Virus record (IMG/VR): IMGVR_UViG_3300040771_000047
Coordinates: 25,263 to 89,262 of that record
Reading direction: 5' to 3' (one strand)
DNA: 64,000 bases
DNA from: a virus
In this document: in pieces, positions 42,701 to 53,586 of the stretch
Numbering within the stretch: the stretch's first letter is position 1
Layout of the letters: every line of letters begins with the position of its first letter
Made by a program: the position numbers and the translations under genes
Notes under the pieces: model-generated
Told to the model about the DNA's origin: nothing
The model's database searches: none
Seen by the model: only the letters and a program-made list of their open reading frames with translations

Positions 42701-45700
42701 CTAATACACCTTTAGCATCTCTTAATTGTTTGTTAAGGTTAACAATTACTGGTTGAGATAACATTAAGAAAGGAATAGAATTACCATTTTCATCTTTGTC
42801 AAATCCCATTAAAGTTAAGTAAGCATCTATGTTGATAGTTTGCTCATTAACTCCTACTCTACCAAGTACTTGTTCTTTCTCATTATCTGTAGCAATGTTT
42901 TCTCTTTCAGCTAATACATCCGCGATACTTCTGCTTCCATCTACTGTCATTTCTTGACCAAGAATACCTTTAGCAGTGTAATTACCTATAGTTAAAGGTT
43001 TAGGATTTCCTTTCTTGTCTCTGATAAAAATTTCACTACCATTTTGTTGTATAAGTCCATTAAGAGTAGTAAAGTTAGCATACACTCCAATAGCAGCTTT
43101 TCCAATAGTTCCTAAATCCATCTTTTGCTTTTGGTAAGCATAAGATAAAAAAGTGAAATTACTATTCATTTGTTCATACTCAAGTTTAGCTTCATCACGA
43201 GAAAGACCCTCTGCTTTTCTTTCGTTAATGTACTTGTTCTTTTCTCCTAAAGAGTTTATTTTTTCTAATTTTTCAGCTTGTTCTTTAGCATAATCAATAG
43301 AAAGTATCTTATTAATTTTACTTTGAATTTTTACACTAGGGTTATTGTAAACAGCTAAATGAACTTTGATAAATTCATTTTCTGCTAGTTTTCTTTCTAG
43401 TTCTGATTCAAGATAGTTTAACTTATCTATGATGTCCAATTGAGGTAAAAGCAAAGATTCTAATGATTCTTCATCCAATAAGTTACCTTGGCCCTGTACA
43501 AAAGCACTGAACAATTCATTTGCAAAACTACTTTTACGAGAAGTACTTGTGTTTTCTAAATTAAACTTTTCAATTTTATCTTTTAGACCTGAAGTTATGG
43601 TTTCAATGTCAGCTCTGTCTAGTACTTTAATTTTACCACTATCAGTTAAAAAGTGGTTTAATTGGTAAGCAGATTCTTTATCAACATCATAATCAAGACC
43701 TTTTTGTTTAGTGAAGTTCTTAGGAACAATCATTAAATCCCCTTGTATAGCTGGAAGTATGCCAACTATTTCTATACTTGAACCAGATACGTGAGAAGAT
43801 GTAGGAGTTCTAAAAGAGAAGTTGTTGAACAACATAGGGTCAATCATATCTTCTTTTAATCCTAGACTTCCATTTTCGTTTCTTTTTAGATACTTAGCAT
43901 TAGCTACGTTTCCTGTCTTTAAGTCAAAACCTTCAAATAAATCAATTAACTCATTGTTGTTATCCTTAAACTTAGAGGTTACAAATACTTGTGCTTTATG
44001 AAACTTAACTTCACCATTTTCAGAAGTTGTATGTGTACCTTGTAATTCTTTACCATTATAGTTATCTAGGTATATAACATCTGATTCTTCAATACCTTCC
44101 ATAGTTTCAGAGTATGCAAAACCACTTTCAGAACCTGCTACAAAAGCATTTCCTGGCATTTTGTGATGCATAACAGCATTACCAATAAGAGAGTTTAATA
44201 AAGACTCATATCTGTTACTGTCAGAAGATAGCCATAGAGGAGTTTTAAATTCATAATAGTATCCTAACTTAGCTTGTAGTTTTTCAATCTTTAAACCTCT
44301 TACAGATTTAAGACTCATACCTTTTGCTATAGCTTCTTTAACTAATAAGTCTTGTAAGTTCTTAACAAATTTAGCTTCATTCTTTACAGTACCATCTTCT
44401 TCTAAGCCTAGTTTAGAAAATAATTGTTTCTTCTTAATGTCAACAATCTTAGCAAAAGATTCATTGTAATGGTCATACAATTGTTTACCAGTAAGAGTTT
44501 CTGTGTCAGTAGGGTTCAATTTAAAACCATCTTCGTTTATAACCCCATCACCAAACAAAAGCTTAAAGAACTGAGTACCCATAGATACTGTATCACTTTT
44601 CTTCTTATCAGATTTAAAAGGTACATCTTGTTGTATTCTAAAGTTATCTCTACTTAAAACAACTACTGAGTTATTAGCTCCATTTTCATCAAATGTTTTT
44701 GTAGCTGCATTGTAACCATTCATTACCTTCTCTAAAGACTGTTTGTCAAAAGGGTTTACTTCATTTTCTGATTTTACACTACCTACCTTATTAGCTGTTT
44801 TAAAGGATGCTCTTACACCATTTCCTGTAGCTTCATGTAGCTCTTCCATTTTCAATCTAAGGTCATTTAACCTGTTCCCTTGTGTGAACTGAGGTAATAA
44901 TGGGAAAGATGAAGACTTAATATAAACTACTCTATTCATGTCCCAACCTTTATTAAAATAAGTTCCTGTATGAACTGGTTTAATTGGCTGAAGAACTATT
45001 GCTAGTTGTTGTTTATTTAAATGTCCTTCTCTTCCCGGCTTAGCTAGAGTAGCAAGGATACCTGCATGCTCTTCATCACTCATTCTACCTAATCTGTAAA
45101 TAATATCTACATGCTCTTTAGCTGTAGTATACTCTTGTGCATCAGTAGATTCAAGGTCAAAATACCCATCCAAGCTAGGAAACTTTTTAGCCAAACCATC
45201 TCTAATTACTTTCATATTAGATTTAGCAGCTGCAAGAATAGCAGGGTCAATTTTGCCTACTCCTTGCTCCATATCAGCTACAACCTTAGCTTCTATGGCA
45301 TATTTTTCTAATAAAGGTTTAGCTTCAGCAATACCTTTTTCTCCGTAAAATAATCCAACTAAATACTCACTGTTCTCAGCAATATCAATACTATCTTTTA
45401 AGAAAATTTGATTGTAGTTTTCTTTGTAAGAGTTTGCTATTTTATTACCTGGAGCTATTAACAGGGCTAATCTTTTTCCAAGATTTACTCCAATTGTTTT
45501 ATTTAAAGAAATGTATTGTTCATCAGTTTTAGTGTTTTCTGGTCCCACTTCTCCAACTTGTTTGTCTTTTGCATACATAGAAACATCTCCTGCAAAGACC
45601 TTAAACAAATCTGCTTGATGTAACATACTGTTTAAGACATAGTCATAAACTCCTAATTTAAAATCTTTAGATGGAGTTAAACTTATGTCAGCTTTTGAAA

Positions 45701-48700
45701 AGTACTCAGCATCAAACATTTTATTACTCTTAACTACTTGTCCTTCCCATAATTTACTGAAGTGGTTCACTTCTTTTTCTACTACATTCTCTAGTGTAGC
45801 TACAAACTTATCTTTGTGAAGTTCTACTATTTTATCATAGTCTAAGTTTCCTTGAGAAGCTAGTTCTCCAAGTATGTCAATAATTCTAACTCCCTTCTCA
45901 TCTTTTACATTGTTCATTCCTGGAATAAGATGAAAAACCTGAGCTGCTTTATCATAGTCAGCTACATTAGTAGACTTAACATTATTATGAAAGTTTACTA
46001 TTCTTTTTAATTCTGAAGCTACTAATTGGTCAAAAAGTAAATCTGTAGTTCTTTTAGTTAAACTTTGATTTCCATTTTCTTTTGGATAAAAAGCTGTACT
46101 TGCATCTGCTAAGAAGTCAAAAACACCTGTTCTAAGAAATACATTAGTAGTCTTGTCAGACATAGTAAGGTTAAGCATGTTTGCCATTCTAATAGTAAAC
46201 CCACCTATTTTAGTATTTTTACTAATTTCTTCACCTTTTCTATCTTGAAAACCTGTAAGAGTTGTCAAGTAGTAGTCCATATCAGATAAATTATTTAACC
46301 CTGCTTTAGTAGGTGTGTCTCCTTTTTCTTTAAAAGCAGTTATACCAACATGGCTAATTTTAAATAAAGATTTAAAGTTTTTGTTTTCTTTTAATAACTG
46401 TAACATTATAGAGTTATCAGAAAAAGATAAACTTTGTAAGTCCTCTATTAAAGTATTATTACTGTCCGAAGCACTTCTCTTAAGTTCAGCTACTCTATCA
46501 GTAATGAACTTAGTAGGAACTTGTGTAGAAATGTCCTTACCTGAATCTCTAAATGCTAGAGAAATAAGTTGAGGATTGTATAACGCTTCTACGGCACTGA
46601 TACCATTTATAACCCCTGACATTTCTTTAAAAACTGTATTTTCAGAAGTAAATTCGTAGTCTAAAGGATTTGCTTTAGCTTCATTTAAAAATTTAAGTAT
46701 AGGGTAAGTTAACCCTCCTGCTTCTAAAGTTAGTAAATCATTAAAATCATAATCTTGTTTATTATAAATACCCTTTGCAACTATTTGGTCCCAACTTCCC
46801 TCTTCTAAATAAAGACCTATTTGTTCTAGCCAAGACCTAAGTTCTTTAGTTCCATTTTCAGTTTTTACATCTATAGCTGCAAATTGTGTCAATAAACTCT
46901 CAGCAAACTCAGCATTAAATGAACCTTCTTTAGTATATAGATTAGAAGCTTTAGTATCATTTATCCATCTTTTCTTTAGTACTCTTGTAATTTCATTCGC
47001 GTTAGTATCATACATCTTAAGCTTAACTCCTGATGCTGTGTTTTCATACATTCCAAATTTAGATTGAAGTGTGTGCTTAACAAAAGTAGTAAGAAACTTG
47101 TTCTTAATTTGTTGACTAGAACCTTCCAATTTAGCTAAAACATCAGCTACAAAAGGAGTTTTACTTTCTTTTAATTTTCTTATTAGTGAGTCATAGTCAG
47201 AAGGTATTTCTGAAGATAATGTAATGTTTTTGGTCAACTGGTTAAAAACATCATTGAAGTCCATATAGGATGGTAAGCCTAAGTACCCACTAACCGGAAC
47301 ACCTTTCTTATCATACACTGCAATACTGTTCAAAAACAATCTAAGGTCAGGGTCTATAGAACCTTTAAAGTCAGCTTCAATAGATTCTTTACCAAATTGT
47401 TTAACATCTAAAATATCTTCTGCATCTGTTTCTGAATCTACAATCTTAGTTTGTTGTTTTAGGTCTTCAAAAGCTTTATCAAAAAGCTTAGTGTACTCAT
47501 TAACAATTGTGTTTAAGTTAGTCAAGGTTTCTTCATACTTATCTTTAACTTGTAAAGATTTAGCATCTGTGTTACCTTCAAGTTTAGCCTGCATTACTGT
47601 AATCTTACTTTTAAGATTGTTTACTATTTGAGTAAGTTCAAACTCAATAGCCACACTTAAATTATTTTTTACTTCAGGAGTAATTTTCTTTTTAGGGTCT
47701 AATTTGTATTCATCTACAATTTTCTTGCCTATGTTAGATACAATAAACTTTCTAATAGCTTGCTCTTGCTCAATATCTAAGTTACCGGTAAGATTAAAAA
47801 TACTAACAATTGCATCAACATTGTCAATCATTTCATCATACAACTCATCTTCTACTTCTATACCTAGAGTATTTAAGAAATCTATGTGTTCACTAACTTC
47901 AACTTTTTTCTTTTCTTCAAGCTTTTTAAATACCGGAGCAACAGTTTCTTCCACTAAAGTAGAAGCTGGTTTCTCTTGTTTAGCTACAGATTTATAGTTT
48001 ATATGAATTACAGGTTGAATTATTGTTGCGTAAATAGGTTTAGCTTCAGTACCTACATTAAAAGCTTTTATGTTAGTTTTAGAGTTAGCTTTAATATAAT
48101 CATGGTAAGTCATTTTCTTACCATCTTTTTGTAGTAGTTCAACTTTTTCTGTACCAACTGCTACCATACCTACTTTAGAACCTAATGCAGCACTCAAAGT
48201 GTGCTGAGTTAGCATATCTTTTGCTATAATATCTTCTATAGAGTAATTAGCAAACAGTCTTTTGTATAATATTAAAGAACTACTATCATAACTTTTTCTA
48301 TCTGTAGGAAGTCTTAATTCCATAAGAGTAGCTGCACTAATTTGAAAATGCATTCTAATAAAATCAGTCAAGTCCTGAATCTTTGAAATATTATAGCCCG
48401 TAGCATCTAGTATAGGGTCTACAAAAGTTTCTATTATATACCTTCTATCTTCTGGAGTATTGTTTGTAGTACTAGGAAAGTTCTCTTGTCTTCCATTTTT
48501 AGCATTAATGGTCTGTCTTTGAGAAACGGCTTTGTACTTATTATCAGAAAGTAAGTTAAAAATATGGATAGCATTTGCGACACTTTCTACTTGACTTGCA
48601 TTAGGATATCTTTCAAATTTACTTGCTCTATAAGTTTCTACAACTTTACCATCAGCCAGTACATCAGTACCTACTCTATACACATAGAAAGAATGTCCTA

Positions 48701-51700
48701 AAGAACTTCCATCAAAATCTTCTTCTTTATTTAATAATACTTTACTTCCTTTTGCAAAACCTTCATCAAGATTTTGAAGTAACCCTTTACTACCTGTTCT
48801 ATTTAAAGTAGCAACAACAGACTGAGGATTAGATTCTTCTAAAGTAATCTGTTCTTGTTCCATAGGAATTACGTACATAATACCTTCTTTACTTCTTCTT
48901 TCTACAGTTACTTCGGTTAAACCTGAATTGATATTTTCTCTTAAAGCTCTGGCATTAGCTATACCTGCATTGATATGATCTTGCCAAGGTTTAGTAGGGT
49001 TAGCTTGATTAGTAGATGGTCCAAAAGGGTTATCAATATCATAAGCATTATACCCATCAATATCTTTTACATAACCTATTGGCTCTCCTTTCATACTAGT
49101 ATAGTACATAGGGACTTTGTCAAGAAATTCTTGAGTGCTTCTAAAGTTAGGGTTAGCAGCTTCTCTCCTAGATAACCAGGAAGAGAATGGAGTAAGAACT
49201 CTTTCTCCTTTAGCATTTCTACCATTTGAAACCATAGTAGTTGCCCAATCTGATTCAGGAGCAATCTTAACTCCCATAGGTGCTCCATTAGGATAAGCAT
49301 CAGGGTCTAATAAAGCTAAGTAATTTACTTTATCAACTGGATTTAATTCAGTTCCAGAAGTTACCTTACGAACTACTCCATCTTCACCTGTAACTATTTC
49401 ATAAGCTTGTGCAGAATAACCTATCCAAGGTGTTAAACCTTGACTAACTCTTTCAGTTAAAGTCTTGTTAGCCTGTTCTACATGAGAAGGATTATTTTCA
49501 TCATCAAACAAAGTATCTTGAACCACTACACCATCAGCAATAGTTTGTTCTAATTTTGCTGTTTGTGTTACCACAGTCTCCACAGGAGGTACAGAAATTA
49601 CTTTCTGAGGACTTTCATACATATTAAAAATAGAATCTGTTATAGACTCTATATCTGATGCAATATCAAAGAACTTATTATACAAGTTCATTGTTTCAGC
49701 ACTAGTAACAGTATGACCTAGTTCAGTCCAACCTCTTACAAGATGATTGTAATACTTCTTAACATTATTTTTATCTTTTGAATACTTATAAAACTGCTCC
49801 ATTACATCAGTAAAACTTGGAGAAGGATTATTAGTAAGAGTTGCAACCATACCATAGATATGGGCAATACCTTTTTTCATCACTTCTAATTGTTCCGGAG
49901 TATAAGCATAGTTATCTATACTGTAATCTATCAGTTCTCCTTCATTAGCAGCAACGTCCTCATCATCAAAACTATCATCTAGGTCTGAAGTGAAATTTTC
50001 TATGTCAGATATGATATTACCTTCTGCATCTTCATCTCTTACTATTACTACTTCTGGAGTAATAGGAGTTTGATTAGGTGTTTCAGCAGCAGCACTCGCT
50101 TGAGCACTTGCTTGCATATCCTTATACCTTTTAAAATTCATAGTTAAAACAGCAAATTGGTCAAATTTAGTTTTGATGTCTTTGTAAGCTTTATCATTAA
50201 TCTTATTGTCAGTTGCCCATTTACCTACAAAGTTTTCTTTGTTCTTTTCAAACAAGAAATCTATAAGTTTAGTATTAACTACAAGTTGCCCCTCTGCATC
50301 AAAAGTAACATTCTCAGTATCATTAAGATACTCATCATCTACGTTGTCAATGCCTTCAGATTTAGTTTTTCTATCTTGTATATCACCCAAGAGGTCTTGC
50401 ATTTCTTTCTCAACTCTTTGCTTATTTATTTCATGTTGAGGTTCAGTTCTAAGTTTAGCTACTATTTTATTAGTACTATCTAAAACTTCTTGCATTTGCT
50501 CTGAAGCTTTTAAACTGTTACTATAGTTAGAAACACCTTCGTGTCCTCTCTCAAGCATCTCCAATTCAGCAGGACTAAATGTAGTATTACCTGGAGTAAA
50601 AATTTCATCTATATTGAAACCTCTTCCCGGATAATCTGCTTCAATCTCTTTACGAGCTTGTACAGAAAGTGTAGAACTGATAGCTTTATTATCCTCAATA
50701 CCTTCTTCTAAGTTCATCTTCTCATATTGAAATTTTAAGAGTTTATTTAATAATGGATGGTCTTTATATACTTCAGATATTCTGTTCAATTCAGTTACAT
50801 GCTCACTAGCTCTTACTAAAGTCTTTTGAGTTTCAACATTTAAACTTCCCTTGGCTCCTGCTCTTTTAAGTACTGTAGATAATTCAGATAATTGACCTGC
50901 TTGCACAGCATTTGAAACTACGTTATTAAACATAAGTTTCTCTAGCATATCAGCAGACTCAGTTTTACCTTCTGCTCTAAATCTTTTAATTTCTTTATTT
51001 TGAAGTTCTATATTGTTAGCCCCTAAAGACTGTATGTTAAGTATTTGATTTAGGTCAGAATCTTTATTAGCAAGTCTTAACCCATTGATAGCTTCTCTTG
51101 TACTATTTCTTGCATCATTGTACTTTCTAATATCAGAGTACTTAGCTTCTTTGTTTGCATTTTTATTAGCTTGTGCTATTGCAGTGTTAGAAGATAAATT
51201 AGCTGCTTTAAAGTTTACAACTTGGTTCTTATATTGTTCAGTTTCATCAATACTAAGAGTACCACTTGCTAACTTAGCTTCAGCATCTTTTATTCTTACA
51301 TTGTTTTCAGCAATGGATTCAGTATGATTCTTTTTTAAAGCAGTGGCCTCATCTATTCTAGCTTGACCTAACTTGTTAACTCCTAGTTGGTAAGAAGTCT
51401 GCATAGAACCAACAGCACCAAATCCAGCATTTAATAATGCTGTTTGAATTAGAATGTCTTTATTTGATTGTAAATCAAAAGTGGTATCCATAAATTCTTT
51501 AGGGTCCCCTTCAAATATACTGTTAACTGCACTTGTAAAATATTCTTCAGGAAGCTCTTCTACAGTACCAGTTATTTTCTGTCCATTAAAAGTTGGCACC
51601 AAAGCTTTACCTGATAATTTCTTATCAAGGAATTTAGTTAGTTTGGTACTGTTAACAAGTTTTGCTCTACCTGTAGCTATTTCTTCTCCCAATTCCCCGA

Positions 51701-53573
51701 CAGCTTTTTCTGTTCTAATAGCAAATTTACCTAGTCCGGAAAATGCGGATTTACCCTTACCTAATTTAACTAATCCCTTGCCTAGATTTCCTAGTAATGC
51801 ACCTGTGTAAACTTCAGCTAAACCTTCAGCAGCTTGTTTTCTAAGTCCAGTCATACTGGCTTCAAACAAACCTAAAGGTCTGAAAGTTTCTATTTCCTCT
51901 TCTAAAGTTTGTTCACCTGCAGAAAACCTTTTACCTAACTTAATTTCCATGTGAGCTACTTCTGCTTCTTCTTCTGGAGTTAAGTTAGCTTTAGCTCCTA
52001 ATGTAGCTAATTTGTTTTTGTAAGATTGTGCAATTCCTTCATTAGTCCTTTGCATCAATTTGTAATAGTTGTCTTGAACATAGATATTTGTAATCTTACC
52101 TTGTTCATCTCTAACTACATTAGAACCTTTGGATAAACCTTCATTTATAAAGTGAGGGTCCATTAAATTCATAGCTTCAAACTTAGCACCAAGTACTGCA
52201 CCATCCATCCCAACAGCTGTTGTTTTGGTAAGCATTTTAGATACTTTATCAGGACCCATACTTCTGTAAAGGTCTTTAGAAGCTTGAGAAATGTAACCTT
52301 TCTCTAAAAAAGCTAACTTTTCTCCTACTTCTGCTACTCTAGTTCCTCTTGCAACTATTCCTGCACCTTTACTTAATAATCCAGCAGCACCTTCAGTTAA
52401 CATCATTTCAGCTATCATATCTAGGGAACCTCCCATTTGATTAATAGTGTTATGACCAAATGATTTCATGTCAGCAGTCTGAGCCTGTGCTTCATCCCTT
52501 AAAGAATAAGATTGTAGCATTGCCATATCCTTCTCAGGAATAGCACTAAGTCTTACTTGAGCTTCTTCATCAGTTTCTCCTTCGGGGCCTACAAGTTGGT
52601 TCTGATATTTCTTTTCTAACTCATCTTTCTGAAAGAAGTTTATTAATTGACTAGTTTGATGAGGAAAAGGTATTATCATTCCTTCCTTTTCATTAGTATC
52701 CACAATAGTAGAAATAAGTTCTCCTATAACGTAACCTACTTTAGGGTCTAGTACATTATCTAAACCTCTAATCTCACGTTCATTATTATAAAGTTCTACA
52801 TTTAGTCTTCCTCTCTCAAATGAGTCAGTACTAGCATCATGCAGTCTTTGTATAGTTTCATTTTGTTTTTGTATCTGCTGCTTTTTAAGCTTAACTCCAG
52901 GAGCTTTAGCTCCTTTAAGCTCTTCTTGCAGCTTTTCTACTTTCTTTTGGTCATTTGATGCAGGTAGTATAGAATCAAATCCTGCATCTAAAAGTCCACT
53001 TACTCCATTTACTAAACTTGGAGCAATGTTTCCAAAACCTTTGGCAATTTTTTCTCCCCACCCAGCATCGGGACCAGACTCTAAGTATTCCATTTTAGAT
53101 ACAGATGCACCTTTAGTTTGCTTAGCTAAAAGGGCATCTAATTCTTGTTGCTTTTGTACAAAAATAGGGTTAGCTTTAGTTTCTTCAGCTATTTTATATA
53201 AAGCAGCTTCTTCTTGTTCTTGAACTTCTGGTGCAACTACAGGTCCAACAGGTTTAACCTTATTAGCTACTGCTTTTCTAGCATCAGCATCTTTTTGCTG
53301 AGCTTGAGCAAGTACTTTTTGTTTATCAGCATAGTCTTTTTTATAAGCTGCTTCTTTTTCAACTAATTCAAGAGCTACTTGTTTTGCTCTTTCTTCTTCA
53401 GCTTGTTTTTTCTCAAAATCTGCAACATACCTAGCAACGTTATCTTGTTCTTCAATTGATAAAGTATTTTTATCAATTTCTTTTTGTATTTTTTCGTATT
53501 CACTTTTTCTGTTTTGAAGAGTTCCTTTATAATCTTCAACGTTAATACCATTTACACGATGTTGCTTACCCAT
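39738..53573 (-). CDS. Giant virion RNA polymerase with zincin motif (4611 aa)
   Basis: This 4611-aa protein matches the giant crAss-like virion RNA polymerases (compare phage phi14:2 gp66) that are packaged, ejected with the DNA and transcribe early genes. The catalytic loop is GLDYDVDKESAY with Asp3294, 3296 and 3298. HEYIHTITT with His4250 and 4254 is an HExxH zincin metalloprotease motif, as reported for this group. N-terminal residues 1-190 are charged coiled coil; hydrophobic/Gly-rich parts follow (about 190-480); about 1175-1215 is acidic linker. The single frame is unbroken over 13.8 kb. At over twice the length of the phi14:2 polymerase, it probably combines polymerase with cargo or processing domains. 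Confidence 0.85.
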   Translation of the reverse strand: MGKQHRVNGINVEDYKGTLQNRKSEYEKIQKEIDKNTLSIEEQDNVARYVADFEKKQAEEERAKQVALELVEKEAAYKKDYADKQKVLAQAQQKDADARKAVANKVKPVGPVVAPEVQEQEEAALYKIAEETKANPIFVQKQQELDALLAKQTKGASVSKMEYLESGPDAGWGEKIAKGFGNIAPSLVNGVSGLLDAGFDSILPASNDQKKVEKLQEELKGAKAPGVKLKKQQIQKQNETIQRLHDASTDSFERGRLNVELYNNEREIRGLDNVLDPKVGYVIGELISTIVDTNEKEGMIIPFPHQTSQLINFFQKDELEKKYQNQLVGPEGETDEEAQVRLSAIPEKDMAMLQSYSLRDEAQAQTADMKSFGHNTINQMGGSLDMIAEMMLTEGAAGLLSKGAGIVARGTRVAEVGEKLAFLEKGYISQASKDLYRSMGPDKVSKMLTKTTAVGMDGAVLGAKFEAMNLMDPHFINEGLSKGSNVVRDEQGKITNIYVQDNYYKLMQRTNEGIAQSYKNKLATLGAKANLTPEEEAEVAHMEIKLGKRFSAGEQTLEEEIETFRPLGLFEASMTGLRKQAAEGLAEVYTGALLGNLGKGLVKLGKGKSAFSGLGKFAIRTEKAVGELGEEIATGRAKLVNSTKLTKFLDKKLSGKALVPTFNGQKITGTVEELPEEYFTSAVNSIFEGDPKEFMDTTFDLQSNKDILIQTALLNAGFGAVGSMQTSYQLGVNKLGQARIDEATALKKNHTESIAENNVRIKDAEAKLASGTLSIDETEQYKNQVVNFKAANLSSNTAIAQANKNANKEAKYSDIRKYNDARNSTREAINGLRLANKDSDLNQILNIQSLGANNIELQNKEIKRFRAEGKTESADMLEKLMFNNVVSNAVQAGQLSELSTVLKRAGAKGSLNVETQKTLVRASEHVTELNRISEVYKDHPLLNKLLKFQYEKMNLEEGIEDNKAISSTLSVQARKEIEADYPGRGFNIDEIFTPGNTTFSPAELEMLERGHEGVSNYSNSLKASEQMQEVLDSTNKIVAKLRTEPQHEINKQRVEKEMQDLLGDIQDRKTKSEGIDNVDDEYLNDTENVTFDAEGQLVVNTKLIDFLFEKNKENFVGKWATDNKINDKAYKDIKTKFDQFAVLTMNFKRYKDMQASAQASAAAETPNQTPITPEVVIVRDEDAEGNIISDIENFTSDLDDSFDDEDVAANEGELIDYSIDNYAYTPEQLEVMKKGIAHIYGMVATLTNNPSPSFTDVMEQFYKYSKDKNNVKKYYNHLVRGWTELGHTVTSAETMNLYNKFFDIASDIESITDSIFNMYESPQKVISVPPVETVVTQTAKLEQTIADGVVVQDTLFDDENNPSHVEQANKTLTERVSQGLTPWIGYSAQAYEIVTGEDGVVRKVTSGTELNPVDKVNYLALLDPDAYPNGAPMGVKIAPESDWATTMVSNGRNAKGERVLTPFSSWLSRREAANPNFRSTQEFLDKVPMYYTSMKGEPIGYVKDIDGYNAYDIDNPFGPSTNQANPTKPWQDHINAGIANARALRENINSGLTEVTVERRSKEGIMYVIPMEQEQITLEESNPQSVVATLNRTGSKGLLQNLDEGFAKGSKVLLNKEEDFDGSSLGHSFYVYRVGTDVLADGKVVETYRASKFERYPNASQVESVANAIHIFNLLSDNKYKAVSQRQTINAKNGRQENFPSTTNNTPEDRRYIIETFVDPILDATGYNISKIQDLTDFIRMHFQISAATLMELRLPTDRKSYDSSSLILYKRLFANYSIEDIIAKDMLTQHTLSAALGSKVGMVAVGTEKVELLQKDGKKMTYHDYIKANSKTNIKAFNVGTEAKPIYATIIQPVIHINYKSVAKQEKPASTLVEETVAPVFKKLEEKKKVEVSEHIDFLNTLGIEVEDELYDEMIDNVDAIVSIFNLTGNLDIEQEQAIRKFIVSNIGKKIVDEYKLDPKKKITPEVKNNLSVAIEFELTQIVNNLKSKITVMQAKLEGNTDAKSLQVKDKYEETLTNLNTIVNEYTKLFDKAFEDLKQQTKIVDSETDAEDILDVKQFGKESIEADFKGSIDPDLRLFLNSIAVYDKKGVPVSGYLGLPSYMDFNDVFNQLTKNITLSSEIPSDYDSLIRKLKESKTPFVADVLAKLEGSSQQIKNKFLTTFVKHTLQSKFGMYENTASGVKLKMYDTNANEITRVLKKRWINDTKASNLYTKEGSFNAEFAESLLTQFAAIDVKTENGTKELRSWLEQIGLYLEEGSWDQIVAKGIYNKQDYDFNDLLTLEAGGLTYPILKFLNEAKANPLDYEFTSENTVFKEMSGVINGISAVEALYNPQLISLAFRDSGKDISTQVPTKFITDRVAELKRSASDSNNTLIEDLQSLSFSDNSIMLQLLKENKNFKSLFKISHVGITAFKEKGDTPTKAGLNNLSDMDYYLTTLTGFQDRKGEEISKNTKIGGFTIRMANMLNLTMSDKTTNVFLRTGVFDFLADASTAFYPKENGNQSLTKRTTDLLFDQLVASELKRIVNFHNNVKSTNVADYDKAAQVFHLIPGMNNVKDEKGVRIIDILGELASQGNLDYDKIVELHKDKFVATLENVVEKEVNHFSKLWEGQVVKSNKMFDAEYFSKADISLTPSKDFKLGVYDYVLNSMLHQADLFKVFAGDVSMYAKDKQVGEVGPENTKTDEQYISLNKTIGVNLGKRLALLIAPGNKIANSYKENYNQIFLKDSIDIAENSEYLVGLFYGEKGIAEAKPLLEKYAIEAKVVADMEQGVGKIDPAILAAAKSNMKVIRDGLAKKFPSLDGYFDLESTDAQEYTTAKEHVDIIYRLGRMSDEEHAGILATLAKPGREGHLNKQQLAIVLQPIKPVHTGTYFNKGWDMNRVVYIKSSSFPLLPQFTQGNRLNDLRLKMEELHEATGNGVRASFKTANKVGSVKSENEVNPFDKQSLEKVMNGYNAATKTFDENGANNSVVVLSRDNFRIQQDVPFKSDKKKSDTVSMGTQFFKLLFGDGVINEDGFKLNPTDTETLTGKQLYDHYNESFAKIVDIKKKQLFSKLGLEEDGTVKNEAKFVKNLQDLLVKEAIAKGMSLKSVRGLKIEKLQAKLGYYYEFKTPLWLSSDSNRYESLLNSLIGNAVMHHKMPGNAFVAGSESGFAYSETMEGIEESDVIYLDNYNGKELQGTHTTSENGEVKFHKAQVFVTSKFKDNNNELIDLFEGFDLKTGNVANAKYLKRNENGSLGLKEDMIDPMLFNNFSFRTPTSSHVSGSSIEIVGILPAIQGDLMIVPKNFTKQKGLDYDVDKESAYQLNHFLTDSGKIKVLDRADIETITSGLKDKIEKFNLENTSTSRKSSFANELFSAFVQGQGNLLDEESLESLLLPQLDIIDKLNYLESELERKLAENEFIKVHLAVYNNPSVKIQSKINKILSIDYAKEQAEKLEKINSLGEKNKYINERKAEGLSRDEAKLEYEQMNSNFTFLSYAYQKQKMDLGTIGKAAIGVYANFTTLNGLIQQNGSEIFIRDKKGNPKPLTIGNYTAKGILGQEMTVDGSRSIADVLAERENIATDNEKEQVLGRVGVNEQTINIDAYLTLMGFDKDENGNSIPFLMLSQPVIVNLNKQLRDAKGVLGEYINKNELIATTISTLTSGSIIYTEVKGIWKFRNAIDNQEVEDFMGGKLTGKNMLESIEKNDTTSETQAAALMNYVNLEKEVAEVANAQSVVDTNNLGKSIIESQLKYEKLKKITENSVLGNASKLIGDFLSKEMYFTKPEGYYDIGEYWVKPTTPQGQIAITGLQLGHTLFKDFFPYQDTSLTAIVEENLRLSGKDPDRANEESYEEVLTDIKKYLFSSEANNIFEGNAQVKRHETLIDDESNTSLSTYIKDTLRSATNTRGISSLKKNALISSFEFITGKLPGELSLINYSNTSVDNNNQELMYNAIPSLIMSNLKLPNRNGEAYTTRMLAEDLIAYSYLEGGVQEATQFVKFIPVEVLETIGKYEQSRFINAEGKSEARRVFKSANRKLQGLNPNRMNTPEGGENGMFGRLLGLSPVEGSFSTFTKQRFQHNPSLAPKIYSKGITNVKNAEGTFTLKEESKGKNLPFLSMAIKDKGKTSYVLYQNVGAMNYQRISLLGQNGVSEYQYGVLSAFSLGETKIQNLKANNSLLEGNEAVDLKLEEDTTVGTVLEKIKNLVLSEDFAFITEAAKFLEQFGNPNIGFELGTDIVGAGASYVSDLKVKLKPSMTTGVSVEKTAVTFLHEYIHTITTRELEKYYDSDFINLRKDVTIPTHVTALHISFSQFRAKYAAEIASMKFKKDNKLSFSEDDKSIYYAGYNIKEFMTMSLTSKNFQDAMSQVPYMKSGVSYLDKILATIMKFMENIYPNLKEGSVAHDAVGKSLRFIEKERAEQQLSYYELLSNSQLGSLDSKRLGVQTIDTTKEVDKIKQLVANKETFAKLDEENINNQLTNGKYYIAKPVNNGASQEYIPITKDNLDFALENLDTLVAKSLNGRMSNYAVPVTNWNVQISRSESLDYEEYKLEEIYQEMMAENVNAEEKAAFIRFFNDLGFNFNEKAEEQFKDPNQTSLFDDADNMIDNNSVAEENEVVLSEEEKLPCEGGLAI

Positions 53574-53586
53574 AATATTGCTTTAT

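Noticed and set aside
39738-53573. Plus-strand frames opposite the giant gene
   Set aside because: They are short, Ser/Phe/Leu-rich antisense shadows of a continuous coding frame.
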